DNA from: Rhynchopus sp. YZ270_cl-10
Taxonomy: Eukaryota; Euglenozoa; Diplonemea; Diplonemida; Diplonemidae
Reading direction: 5' to 3'
Length of the DNA stretch: 64,000 bases
Assembly: GCA_964035575.1 (NCBI GenBank)
Contig: OZ037913.1
Coordinates: forward strand, 496,001-560,000
The position numbers and the translations under genes are program-made. Below are positions 10,371-22,829 of this stretch, piece by piece. The notes under the pieces are model-generated. The model was given only the letters and a program-made list of their open reading frames with translations, was not told the DNA's origin and searched no databases. How positions within the stretch are numbered: the first letter of the stretch is position 1; each line of letters opens with the position of its first letter.

Positions 10371-10640
10371 ACTGCGGCAAGGCAAGGCAATGCAATGTGG
10401 GAGGGTGTAGGGAGGGACGGGGAACTGGGAACTGGGAAGGACCTTGAGAGCAGAGGGACACTGCTTTGTGCTGTCTTTGTTGTGGATGTGATGACAATTC
10501 TTTTGAATATGCCGCCCCAGTCGGAGCCTCAACCGAGAGCGATGCCCGAAAAGGCAATACCAATAACCCTTAGGACACCTCTGATATTTATGCGAGACAA
10601 CACTGCACACAGACGTTGGAGTAGTCATGACTTGTCCTGA

Positions 10641-12170
<1,530 letters not shown>

Positions 12171-12664
12171 GCGCGCCCCCCTGGCTGAACACAGCACACA
12201 TGCGAAGTTATCACCCCCCTTTTTTTTTTGAATTTTCGCCGTCCCTTTCCCTTTTCACCCACCCAAGAAAAGACAGTCGGAACACAAGACCAGACCAGAT
12301 CCGATACACCTGATGTATTCCCATATCCCCAAACAACGTCCGATACTTAGCAAAAAACGAAGCTCTCTCAATTCAAGAGGGAGACAACAAGAGACCAAGA
12401 ACAAAACGGAAGTTGAACAAAAAACGCGAAAAGAAAAAAAAGCGCACAAAAAAAACGAAACTTTAGATCCTGTTGCCCCGACAGCCTTGAAGGTATCTGC
12501 TCCAACAGAACACAACTGCAACTGCAGTGGTGTACAACGTTGGGCTGCATACTATGAGACTGGGGTCACCTAGTTATACAGTTATACAAAAGAGAATAAA
12601 ATAAACAAAAGAGCAGCATGTTTTTTTTGTTTTTCAAACTCATCACAGCCACAAATACATCACA

Positions 12665-12843
12665 CAAGCGCACCAATCATCCTTGCGTTGTTCTTCCTTT
12701 GTAACACGTGAGATCCTCAAGTGCACGAGAGAGCCTTCCCCATCAACAGCGAACAACCACAACCACAACCGGATAAACTCCACGGTTTCCCTCCCAACTC
12801 TGTGGAGGCTTTTTAACCACCAGACCCTCGGTGAGAGAACACA
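12665..12843 (+). repeat. Tubulin-flanking repeat, copy 2
   Basis: Nearly identical to copy 1 from AAGCGCACCAATCATCC to GGTGAGAGAACAC. Both this copy and copy 3 are preceded by a shared ATACATCACA. Confidence 0.9.
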
Positions 12844-12952
12844 GGTGTGCAGAGCGACAGCACCAGGCCATGATGTTCTTCTTCAGTTCTTGAGTCTTGC
12901 CACTTCAAGTGGGCAGTTGCAGGGACTACTGCACCACATAGATACATCACAG

Positions 12953-13151
12953 AAGTGCACCAATCATCCTTGCGTTGTTCTTCCTTTGTAACACGTGAGA
13001 TCCTCAAGTGCACGAGAGAGTCTTTCCTCACGATGCTGAGACGTTGCCACATCACAACAGCGAACAACCACAACCACAACCGGATAAACTCCACGGTTTC
13101 CCTCCCAACTCTGTGGAGGCTTTTTAACCACCAGACCCCCGGTGAGAGAAC
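12953..13151 (+). repeat. Tubulin-flanking repeat, copy 3
   Basis: Same unit as copies 1 and 2, with an extra ~25 bp (CACGATGCTGAGACGTTGCC...) after the AGAGAGTCTTTCCT region. Its terminal box lies about 105 bp before the ATG of the methyltransferase gene, so it may act as that gene's promoter. Confidence 0.9.
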
Positions 13152-13232
13152 CACACACTACACATGCCCACTTTGTAATTGCCCTAACTGAACACCACCA
13201 CACCACAGACCCCTTTTCTCAATACACATAAG

Positions 13233-14513
13233 ATGGGGAAACGGAAGCCGCTGAAGATGACGTTGTTTGGCGAGGAGCGGCTGATTGGGAGCATTGACGC
13301 GGGGCTGATGACGGACCTCATCAGCATTGTCAACGCGAACAAGAAGAAGGGGGTGCGCATGCGGCTGAGCGAGGCGAGGCTGGCTGCTGTGGACGCGGAG
13401 CTGCGCGCGCACACTGCACACGAGGGCATCGACGGGCTCGTCAACGACATGAACACCTGGCGCGCCGAGTACCGCGCGAAGTTCGATGCCGCCACACACT
13501 ACGACGACAGACGTGCCGCCGCGTACACTACGTGGAACAGCGGCTCGCAGGAGATGCTCTCACGACGCTGCCTTGAAATCGCATGCCTCACACCCTCTTC
13601 TGGGGAACACAGCTGTTTCAGCCTCAAAAGCGGTCGGGAACGGGTTGCGCAGAAGCGCAGAGCGAAGCGCCTTGCTTCGGAAGCAGATGACACCACAACC
13701 ACCACCACCACCGACACCACCACTGCACCCCGCGACTCCCTCCCCCTCATCGTCGACGTCGGCTGCGGTACCGGTCTCTCTAGCATCGGTGCGTTGGATC
13801 TAGGTTACACGGTGATAGGTCTGGACTACGCACCCTCGATGCTCCACGGCGCCTGCACAGCGTTGGTCGCAAAGGGGCGCTGTGACATCCGTGAGGGAAT
13901 TCCGGTTCGAACCAATTCCGCGGCAGCAGTGCTCTCCGTTGGTGCGTTGCACTATCTTGGGATGGATGCGGCAGCGTGCAGCTCCTTTATGAAGCACGTT
14001 GCGCGGGTTTTGGTGGAGGATGGGGTTTTCACGGCGCAGTTTTTTCCGCCGGAGGAAGGGCAGGTTGGGTTGCTTGAAGCGGCTGCGGGGGAGGCGGGGT
14101 TGGTTGGGGTGGGGTTTCAGGACCAGCCGCATCGGACCAATGCGCGGAGGTGGTTTTTTGTAGCGAGACGCGCTGTTGTGCCGGAGGTGAAGGCGCGGAA
14201 GTGTCTGCTGTACGAAGGCGTCTCACCGTGTTCGCTTTCGTGTGGTGTGCACCTGGCGGCAAATGGGCTAGACTTCCCGCCCCTCCCAACAGACGAAACC
14301 CCTTCCCACGCGCTCTGGCTCTGGAAGGAACATCTCCGCTTTGCACATAAGCTCGTCCGCACACACCGACACAGTCTCAGCACCACCACATCGGTGCTCG
14401 CGGAGCATGACACAGCGTTAGCAGAGCGCGTGATAGCAGTCTGTGGGGAAACCTCCGTTCTCGAAGCAACCCCCGATTTGTGGAAGCGGATTCACGATGC
14501 AATGCATGTTTAA
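13233..14513 (+). CDS. Bud23-like SAM-dependent methyltransferase
   Basis: A single exon, 426 aa. Class I methyltransferase fold with motif I VDVGCGTG (174-181), an acidic residue after strand 2 in VIGLDYAPSML, and an ALHYLGMDA motif. The order HYDDRRAAAYTTWN (89-102), DVGCGTGLS, then AQFFPPEEGQVGLLEAA...ARRWFFVARR matches Bud23/WBSCR22, the 18S rRNA guanine-N7 methyltransferase of small-subunit maturation. Oddities: an ~88-residue N-terminal extension, an Asp/Thr-rich insert (about 151-166) just before motif I, and a ~110-residue C-terminal extension in place of the usual short basic tail. It may be a diverged Bud23 or a related methyltransferase; methyltransferase is secure, the rRNA role moderate. 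Confidence 0.75.
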   Translation: MGKRKPLKMTLFGEERLIGSIDAGLMTDLISIVNANKKKGVRMRLSEARLAAVDAELRAHTAHEGIDGLVNDMNTWRAEYRAKFDAATHYDDRRAAAYTTWNSGSQEMLSRRCLEIACLTPSSGEHSCFSLKSGRERVAQKRRAKRLASEADDTTTTTTTDTTTAPRDSLPLIVDVGCGTGLSSIGALDLGYTVIGLDYAPSMLHGACTALVAKGRCDIREGIPVRTNSAAAVLSVGALHYLGMDAAACSSFMKHVARVLVEDGVFTAQFFPPEEGQVGLLEAAAGEAGLVGVGFQDQPHRTNARRWFFVARRAVVPEVKARKCLLYEGVSPCSLSCGVHLAANGLDFPPLPTDETPSHALWLWKEHLRFAHKLVRTHRHSLSTTTSVLAEHDTALAERVIAVCGETSVLEATPDLWKRIHDAMHV

Positions 14514-14860
14514 AAGGAAATCAATTATGATATGGTCAAAAAACAACGTTATTTTTTAATCCCCCAAAGTACCCTAGAAAACCCTAGAAAACTCCAACAC
14601 ATTACATTGACAGGAAAAAAAGGCAGCATAACTGCGTAACACACTAACACACGTCGAACACCGTTTTTGACAATTATACAAAGCAAAATTTGCTAAAAAA
14701 AAGGGGCAAAAACCCGCATACACACTACTAAAACACACACACACAAAAACAAACGGGGTAGAGGAGCTGTGTGTGTGTGTGGGTGCACTGTGTTGTGTGC
14801 CCTGCCTCCTCGTCCTCCCTCGGACTCGAGCATCCACACACCCTAGCTTGAGCGGCTGAG
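14514..14860. other. Short spacer
   Basis: AT-rich sequence with a direct CCCTAGAAAA repeat near 14570 and a GTGTGTGTGTGTG tract near 14770. Nothing else supported. Confidence 0.6.
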
Positions 14861-16714
14861 ATGACGGACGTACGCCCCACAACACAGTCGTCCATGGCCA
14901 GCAGCAGCCCGACCGGGTCCAGCAGTCCGACAGGGTCGACGCACACCAACAACACACAACACTCGGGGTATAAGGGCGGGCAGTCAAGCTCTGCAGGGTG
15001 CAAGGGGAAGAACGTCGGGCCTTACAAACTGGTTGACGTGGTGGGGGAGGGCACCTATGCTAGTATGTGGATTTTTTTTTTATATGCCTCACATTTGCCA
15101 ACTTTTTTTTCATGATCCCGGGTCGAGGGCATATCAGATGCAAACCTCGAACTGGATGTATCATGCCCCACGTCAGTTTTTATTTAGGACTGCATGGTTC
15201 GGGGGTCTACTTGGTGTATTGGTTGTGTACCTAGGTACAGTGTCATGGGAGGGTGTGTTGTATTGTGTTGTGTTTCAAGTCAAGTTGTCTAATTCTTTAC
15301 AAACCCTACAGAGGTGTACCGTGGCGTGTCTGACAAGACCGGGGTGGAGTACGCATTCAAATGCATTCAGAAGCAGGAGCTCTTAAAACAGCCGAAAGGC
15401 AAGGACCTGCTCTACCGTGAAATACGTGCCATGAAGTGTCTCCGTGGGCATCCCAACATCGTGGAGCTGAAGGAGATCTTCCAGACAAGCACAAACGTGT
15501 ATTTGGTCATGGAAATGGTCAAGGTATGTCCCCTTTTCTCCACTTCTCCCCCGATGAAATTGGCCTTTTTCCATTCTCGATACTTTTGCGTGGCGACTGT
15601 GATAAAGGTGCATGAGAGACTTCAGTAGCACCAAATAAATGCTGCATTTTGGGGTATTTTTTCCCTTCTGTCCTTATGTATATGAAATAACTTCTGTGCG
15701 CCCACAACCACATCCACATCCACAACCACCACAGGGTGGGGAGCTCTTCTACAAAATTAAAGAGCACGGCCGACTGGAGGAAGACCTTGCCCGGAAGTAC
15801 TTCCAGCAACTCATGAACGCCCTTGTCTTCTGCCACCGCCATCAGTTCGCACACCGTGACATCAAACCAGAGAACATCATCTTGACCGAAAACGGCGGCC
15901 TCAAGGTCGCCGACTTTGGGATCAGCAACCTTCAGAAGATCAACGAATCCGGAAAGGTGTCTTCGTCACTCCACCTTAAGGTATCCCCCTCCCACTTTCA
16001 CTCCAAAACTTTCAACCCAACACTCTTCAGACAATCTGCGGTACTCTCAGCTATATGGCCCCCGAGGTGATCAGCGACACACGGATGGGGTACAACGGCT
16101 TCAAAGCCGATGTTTGGTCCTGTGGAGTGGTGCTGTACCATATGCTGGTCGGGGATCTGCCGTTCCGTGGAGCTCAGCCATCGATCATCTTGCGGAGGAT
16201 ACAGAACGCAGCCCCTGAGGATGCGCCGTTAAGCAGTGGTGCTAAGACATTGATTTGGAAGCTTTTGACGAAGAACCCTGATGACCGTCCTGCGAGTCGC
16301 AATGTGGTGGATGATTCCTGGTTTGTGGTAGGGTACGAAGGGAGCAAAGGGACGGGGTCGCGGGACAGCAATGAATCACCGTCTCCATCCGCAACACCTT
16401 CCGCAACATCAGCGCTGGCGTCCGACTCAGACGAAGCAGAATCAGAACCTACCTCGCTCCCCCCTGCATCCCCCACCGCACCAGACGCAGACTCTCCCGA
16501 AGCAATCCAACAACGTAAAGACAGAGAAGCGCACACAGCTTCAACCGGTCGAGCCAACACCACCCACACCGACCCCGCCCCCACTGAAGGGGCTGAAGAA
16601 AACGGAAAGCCAGGTGGTGTCAAAGGCCTTGCCCGCAACCTAACCTTCTTCCTCCGCAAAAAAAGCCTTTTCGCACGGAGTCAGCCTACCAGTGCGACCT
16701 GTGTGCTGTATTGA
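14861..16714 (+). CDS. CAMK-type Ser/Thr protein kinase (4 exons)
   Basis: Exons are 14861-15062, 15312-15523, 15735-15980 and 16031-16714 (phases 1, 0, 0), giving 447 aa. The kinase domain runs from ~54 to ~330. It has the glycine loop GEGTYAKV (62-69), Lys84 in YAFKCI, Glu104 in the C-helix, catalytic HRDIKPEN (178-185), DFG (198-200), activation-loop [10 protein letters not shown] (223-232) and [18 protein letters not shown]. All catalytic residues are present, so it should be active. The LK|TICGT junction across the third intron matches the usual activation loop and supports that splice. Closest in style to SNF1/CIPK/CAMKL kinases. The N-terminal 53 residues and the C-terminal ~115 are Ser/Pro/Thr-rich and probably disordered. 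The tail ends [14 protein letters not shown]..., with no recognised regulatory domain. Confidence 0.92.
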
Positions 16715-17726
16715 AAAAAAAAAGGGGAAAATGGTGGGGAAATAGATTTATGAGATTATTTTTCGAAATAAAAAAAAAAGAAAAAAAAAAAAAAACACTT
16801 CTGGCCCGTTTTATGGAGAAAATAGAAAGATAATTGAAAAATGAAAAGAAAGAAAAGGAAAGAAAATATTTTCTGACACTCTTAGAGATTAGGCCGTATG
16901 GAAAAAAAAGAGTAGCTTCGCCGTAGTAAAAGGTGGGGTTTATTGTACGGATCCTGCATCTTTTTGACAAAACGATTATTATCGTCGAGAAAAAAACAAA
17001 ATAAAATGAAAACTAAACCAGGGCTGAGATAGACTCAGCCAAACCAACTGATTCCAAAAAAAAAATCGTGGAGCTCATACCGGTGGTGTCTGTTTTTTTT
17101 AAAAAGAACAAAAAACGACATTGTGCACAAGAACCTGCTTCCAGTGGGGATTGGCGGAAAAAAAAGGCCCCCTACTTAGGAATGGGATTAGGCTAGCCTT
17201 TGGTTATTTTGTGTCTCTCTTTGTCTTTTTGTCTCAATGTTTCGTATTGCATTTTTGAAGCATCCACAAGGCGGCAGTTGAGTACAAATCCCACCTTCTT
17301 GGTTTGGGTGCTTTGTCGATAGAACAAAAAAAGGGAACTCTCAATAGGTATTATTTCCCCGTTGAGTGCCGCTATTTTTTCAATGAGGAGAGCAAGCTAA
17401 AATATGACCTGGTCATTCCTTTTTTTTGGGGAGAAGGGGTTTATATAAGGTGACTAACGGTAGGCTTATGCTCATGTTTACCCCTATTTTTCTTCTTTAT
17501 TTTTTACCGGGGTATTTGTTTTTGTGTTGTGCAAAAGAATTTTAAAAAAGCAGGTGTAGGGTGATTCCTGAGTGCAGGAACGTTGCCTCAATGGGGTTTT
17601 TTGTGAGCTCTTTTTTTTTTTGAAAAAGAGGAGAGGGGGAAAGGGGATTATTTATAGTGCGTCTACTTTTGAGTATTGCCATGATTTCATTTTATTTTTA
17701 AATTTTTCTCGGGATTCATGATTCAT

Positions 17727-17854
17727 CCACTTGATTTTTTACCCCGCGTATAGGCGCGTATAGGGCCGTATAGGACCGTACAGGCATATACAGACCATCC
17801 GTACACTCCTTTACGCCCTTTTACGCGCCTATACGCGGGGTAAAAATCAGGTGG
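17727..17854. repeat. 128-bp hairpin built of GCGTATAGG-type units
   Basis: The left arm CCACTTGATTTTTTACCCCG then CGTATAGGCGCGTATAGG pairs with a right arm ending CGGGGTAAAAATCAGGTGG. The loop carries further degenerate CCGTATAGG/CCGTACAGG units. Outside the arms, TTCATGATTCAT and TCCATGCATT weakly extend the symmetry. MITE-like; no coding capacity. Confidence 0.85.
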
Positions 17855-20039
17855 TCCATGCATTCTCGCAAAAAAAAAAGGGCAAAAAGGTACTGCGTAT
17901 ATCCTTTATATTTGAATGTGCTGAATGAGAGGCACATTGCATCTTAACGCTTCCTTGAGGTGAGAGACTTGGGTTCATCTTACGGTTCCTTCTTTTTATA
18001 TGGAAAGGAAGTGCATGAGAGAATATACACCTTGTCTCCTCGGAATGTCCTTTATTTTTTTTACGCACACTACTTTGTGAGCGGAAAGTGTCACGTCGTT
18101 CACTCACCCAACCGTGCTCCGCAACACCACCAACCAACAGGTAATTTTTAGTGGGTGTGGAAGCGTCAACGCATCAAACAACTACAAGAAGGGGGGTGAG
18201 GGAACGACAAGTGACACTTTCTTTTTCTTCTTTTTTTTTTTGCACCCCTTCAACCTCACTTTACAGTCTACCAAAGCTTGGCGTCCAAATAAGGCGGATT
18301 TTTAGGGATTTATTTTTAGGTAATTTAACACCTTTTTTTTTGTGGATGCCAAAACCTACTTAGACGACTGTATTTACTTTTGTTATATTTTTGTGCTTTT
18401 ACTTTTTAGTAGTGTCCTTCTGTTCTCCATGTGGCAGATGTACACTATCAACTCACTGCACTTTATTTCGATGCGTGCACCCACTACCCACCCAAACCCC
18501 AGTTTTCGTTTTTTTTTTTCTTTTACAATTTTTTTCAACCCATGCGGCTCGTCCATTTTTCAACCCCCCTTTATCGTTTTCATCCCAGAATTTTGATTTC
18601 GCTGTTCACATTATCTATCACACCCCAATTTTTTTTAAACCCAATTTTTTCACCCCTTTGTGGTTATTTCTTGGCTGTGTGAGGGTCTCAACAGTAGCTT
18701 GCTTCGCGTTACCTCCGTGCGAAGAGATTTGGTGCAAACTTTGCAGGGTCTGGGAAGTAATGGGGGAGAGGTGAAGGGGGTATCTACACCCCCTAGCCTT
18801 GGTCCACACAAACTCCAAAAATCACAGATTTTTTTTCTCCCCCGCCCCTTTTTTTTTGGGGGGGGATACGGTAGTAATGAGGGCTGCATCGTATGTTGTG
18901 TGCATCCCTCTTGCAACCCCCCTCCCTTCACACGATGTCCATGCACCCCGGGTAACACGCAAAATAACATGCTTTTTTATTGGCCTCAAAGAAGTTTCCT
19001 CTTGGTCAGTGGAAGCGTATTGCAGTAATAAAAATATCACCACAGAATATTTATTACACACTTTATGCGCAATCAAAAAAAAATGCATGTTACCCGGGTC
19101 ACGTGGTTATCGTGAAGATGACCCAAACACGTCGGTTCATCCGATCATATTTTTCACCTTTTATCGGGTTTTGTATGCACAAAACAAAGCCAGGGTTTTT
19201 TTTTGCAGATGTTTTTTTATATTGAGGTGATGTGCGTGAGGCTCAGTTTTATTGTACTAATTTTTCATTTTTTTTCTTCATTTTTTCTTTTCCCCCCCAC
19301 CACCCACCCCATTACCGTTTGTATACCCAATCTTCTTCAGGAGGGTTCACTCTCTCGACACTGCTTCTCCCCTCCCACGTCTCCCCCGCTTCTGTTTGCT
19401 TTGCTTTACTGATACTCGAAAAAAAAAATCCGATTTTTTTAATATTTCAAGGTGACAAAAACCACTTTTTGTTCAACAAAAATTGTCTTCAGCGAAGGTA
19501 ATATCTTATAGAAAGAAGGGGTCGGGGTGAGCCTTCGTATTTGGTGAGAGCGCAGGGAATAAAAGGTCGGTGGTATTTTAAAAAAATATGGTTTGAAAAA
19601 TACGGTGATTTTTTTTTGGCAGTGCCCTGCGTCCGCCGATGAACGGTGGGTCGTTAGCACCTTTCAGCTTATCTTTTTTTCTCTTCTACCCTATACCATC
19701 TATTCAGTAGAATAGTTAGTATATGAAACAATCTTCTTGCATGCACCGGGCGTTATATCAAACCATTTTACATTTAATATAACCCAATTGTATGTTCTTG
19801 GTTGTGTTGTTGAGCTGGTCCAAGCATGCAGACAACAGATATGTGAGTCCGTCCATCTTTCTGGGTTTCTTTGATTTTTTTTTTTTTTTTCGTCGAAGAT
19901 TTTTGGATCACAAAAAAACAAATCAAGAAATGCGCAGACACCCCCATCACACTTTATAGCCCTGCCCTGCGGAGAAAGGGTACTTAGGTTTCTTTTAAAA
20001 AAAAACTTGGTATTCACTCTCGGCACTTTAGCGCTGCCG

Positions 20040-20260
20040 AATAGTGTGGTTGCTCTTATTTGTTATATCCAGAGTAAAACCCGGGACTCTCCCGGTTGAA
20101 GCCGTTTTTCACGTCTAGGACGCGCGGGTTGCCGATATACGGAGGTCACCTCCCCGTTGTTGCCATATGGGGGGATACAGACCAGCTGTTTTCCCCTCCC
20201 TCAGGGTGTAGCAACATTGAGGATAACTGGCCTGACTCCAAAAAGTGGAAACCTTAAAAA
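20040..20260. other. GC-rich structured island, possible ncRNA
   Basis: This stands out from AT-rich surroundings. It contains short hairpin-capable pairs such as CCCGGGACTCTCCCGG and GGAGGTCACCTCC. It has no sustained open frame and no recognised RNA signature (tRNA, U snRNA, SRP and RNase P motifs were looked for by eye). Confidence 0.25.
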
Positions 20261-21970
20261 GTTCCCGTGATCAGCTGATGTGCTGGTGTTCTCTTTTTTT
20301 TCGTTTTTCGTTTTTCTTCTTTTCTTTTCCCTTTTTTGCGACCCAATCCCCCTTCACCCTGCTTATTTATATTTCTCTTTTGGGGGGAAACCCCTCTGTT
20401 TTTGAGTTCTTGGTTTATTTTTCTTGCTTATTTTTCCCATTGTTTTCATTAAAGTTAGGAGAGTGACAGAGAGACTTACGTTGATCTTACAAACTTTTTA
20501 TTGTGTGTGCACGAGAGGCGCATGCATCATATTTTTTTTTTCTTTTTTTCATTCGCCTGCGCACAAAAGCAGCACCAAAAGGCAGAGGAAGTGAGAGGGG
20601 TAGCACGGTATTTTTATTTTTCCATTGGATTGCATGAGACTCAACTGAGAAATGCGTTTTTAGCACGTTTCAACTACTCTTTTTTTTTCAAAAAATAAAA
20701 ATAAAAATCCTTACTTCGGGTGATCCAATTATAATCCTTTATTTTCAAGATGACGGTTCGTCTTATTAAATTTTTCTTTTTCAAAATTTTGTGGATGAGT
20801 TTTTTTTCTTCTTCAAACTTTGCTTATTTTTTGAAAGGTGGTAAAGAGCGAGAGGCACATCCTCGGATGCCTACACTATTACAGCTTTCAAAAAAAAAAG
20901 GAAAAAAGAGAAGGGAGAAAAAAAAACGAGGAATGTTTTGTTCGCGGAGTGTCAGTGCCTTGCGTCCCAGAGGCGTTTGCACTATCAACTTCACTTTGTT
21001 CAGTGACTCACGTCACATTGGTTTGTGACCAGTTTGCTTTTCGGTTTATTTCGCCAAGATGCTACGGATCTTGATAGGCCAATTCATCTTTTCAAAGCGT
21101 TCTTGAGACGGTCCTAGCAGAGCTTAGGTTCATCTCACATTTTTATTTTTGTTTATTTCCTCTCTCTCAGCTCAATTCGTTCAGATCCTGCGACTACTCG
21201 TGAAAAACAAATAAAAAACAGAAAGAAGGGGGGGGGGGAAATAGCTTGATCACTTTCCGTCACTCCCAACGGATCAAAAAATTTCAAAAAAAAAAAATAC
21301 ATTACAAAGCCTTCGGGGCGACATCGAGTACAAGACCCTACCTCGGTAGGTGATTGTCGACACAGCAAAGCAACAACAAAAAAAAAAAAAATGTAGTGGA
21401 GTTCATCGTCGGGTGTCTACACTAATACAACCAAGTTTTCAAAAAAAAAACAAAAAACACACACACGTGATCATTAGCAGTTACTTTTAAGCGTTTGGAG
21501 CTCATTCTCGGGTATCGACACTCATACCAAAAAGCAAGATAGAAAACGGAAGGATGTGCATAAAAGGATTTTTTTTTGGGGGGATTTTTTTTGTTCGCTT
21601 TTTCTCTTTTTTCACGCGCAAAACTTTACGACAAACGCAACACCCTGGTTTGATTTGTCTACCTTTTTCTTCTCGAAGACGTGTGTACACGAGAAGCATA
21701 TTTGTCTTTTCAAAATTTCTCTTTTATCATCATTCGAAGATCGATTTCTATTTTGCGATACAAAAAAAAAAAATTGTGAGTAATAGTTTGTACCCCTTTA
21801 TTACATCATCACACACAAATACCTGTAAGACGCGTGGGTGACTCAGTGTGGCCGCCTACGGAATGCAGAGTCTTGTGTATTATTCCGCCTTCCCCTTCCC
21901 CCCCCTCCCCATCTGTCCCTGAAAAGAAGTGGTGTGCTGTGTAAGACCACCCCGTTTTTTTTATTTATTT

Positions 21971-22829
21971 AGGGCAGAACAACTTTTTATTTTGGTTCTC
22001 GTTATTTGGGGATCCCAAAATCGTGCGCGCGTGCGCAAATAATAAGTTCTTTCACTGAAAATAAGTTTTTTGAAAACTTGGTTGTATTGGTGTGTGGCCA
22101 CCCTAGAGTGTGCTCCACTATGGGGTGGCTACACGCTAAAGTTTCGCTAAAGTTTTTTTTGACGAAGTAGTTTCAGGAACAATGAGGGGTTGGCAGGCCT
22201 GAGGGGTTGGGTTGGTTACAGGGATTAAATTTTCACGACTTTTCTTCGGTACAGTTTTGCACATGCTTTTTCGGGGCCCATCTCTAAAAGGGTCACACAG
22301 GGTATACCTAACTCAGTAGTCCCCTGGCCCCGGCCCCGTCCGGATGCTGAAAACATGAAAGTGCTCGAAAACACCGGCATTTGCATTTTCGGAATCCGTC
22401 CGTTGTGTGATGGGGTCAATTTGCCGAAATGGACAAGTTCTTGGTTTTGGTCAAAATCCATGTAAAGAGGGCCAAGTAAATACCACAACCCAGATTTTCT
22501 CACCCTGATGCTGAAAACATGAAAATGCCCGAAAACACCGGCATTTGCATTTCCGGAATCCGCCCGTTCTGTGGTGGGGGATATACAGAAAAATGGACAC
22601 AATTTCAGTGACTAAAATTTTCACAAAATATGAACCCATACCCAAATGGGTAAAGGCAGCCAAACTTCTTGAGCTTACCTGTCTTACGGTCGTCATCCCC
22701 TTGTACTCTACAGCACCCCGTCCCCCTTGTACTGGTCAAAACTTATTCTCCAAAAACTTATTTTTTCCCCAAATCTCAAAAAAAGGTGCGCGCGCAAACG
22801 AGAACCAAAATATAAAGTTGTTCTGCCCT
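21971..22829. mobile_element. Non-autonomous DNA transposon with ~32-bp inverted ends
   Basis: The left end AGGGCAGAACAACTTTTTAT plus TTTGGTTCTCGTT is repeated inverted at 22797-22829 with one or two mismatches. Second-tier inverted segments (GCGCGC and AATAAGTTTTT stretches) follow inside both ends. It carries an internal direct duplication of ~80 bp (22343-22422 and 22507-22586). An inverted family-A repeat (22065-22118) sits inside. No transposase. Flanks share only TATTT, so the target duplication is unclear. Confidence 0.75.

Larger units (their letters stand above)
12171..13232. other. Spacer downstream of beta-tubulin
   Basis: After an AT-rich 3' region it carries repeat copies 2 and 3. 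An unrelated ~100-bp segment separates these. No gene recognised. Confidence 0.7.

Noticed and set aside
10101-10640. 179-codon frame in the tubulin upstream region and its counterparts in the other repeat copies
   Set aside because: The shared peptide simply follows DNA identity between repeats; both strands are open and no domain or start context supports it.
13895-13925. GGTTCGAACC resembling a tRNA B box
   Set aside because: It lies inside the methyltransferase coding frame with no cloverleaf around it. A similar GGGGTTCGATAACCC at 9138-9152 also lacks the rest of a tRNA. I found no convincing tRNA in the window.
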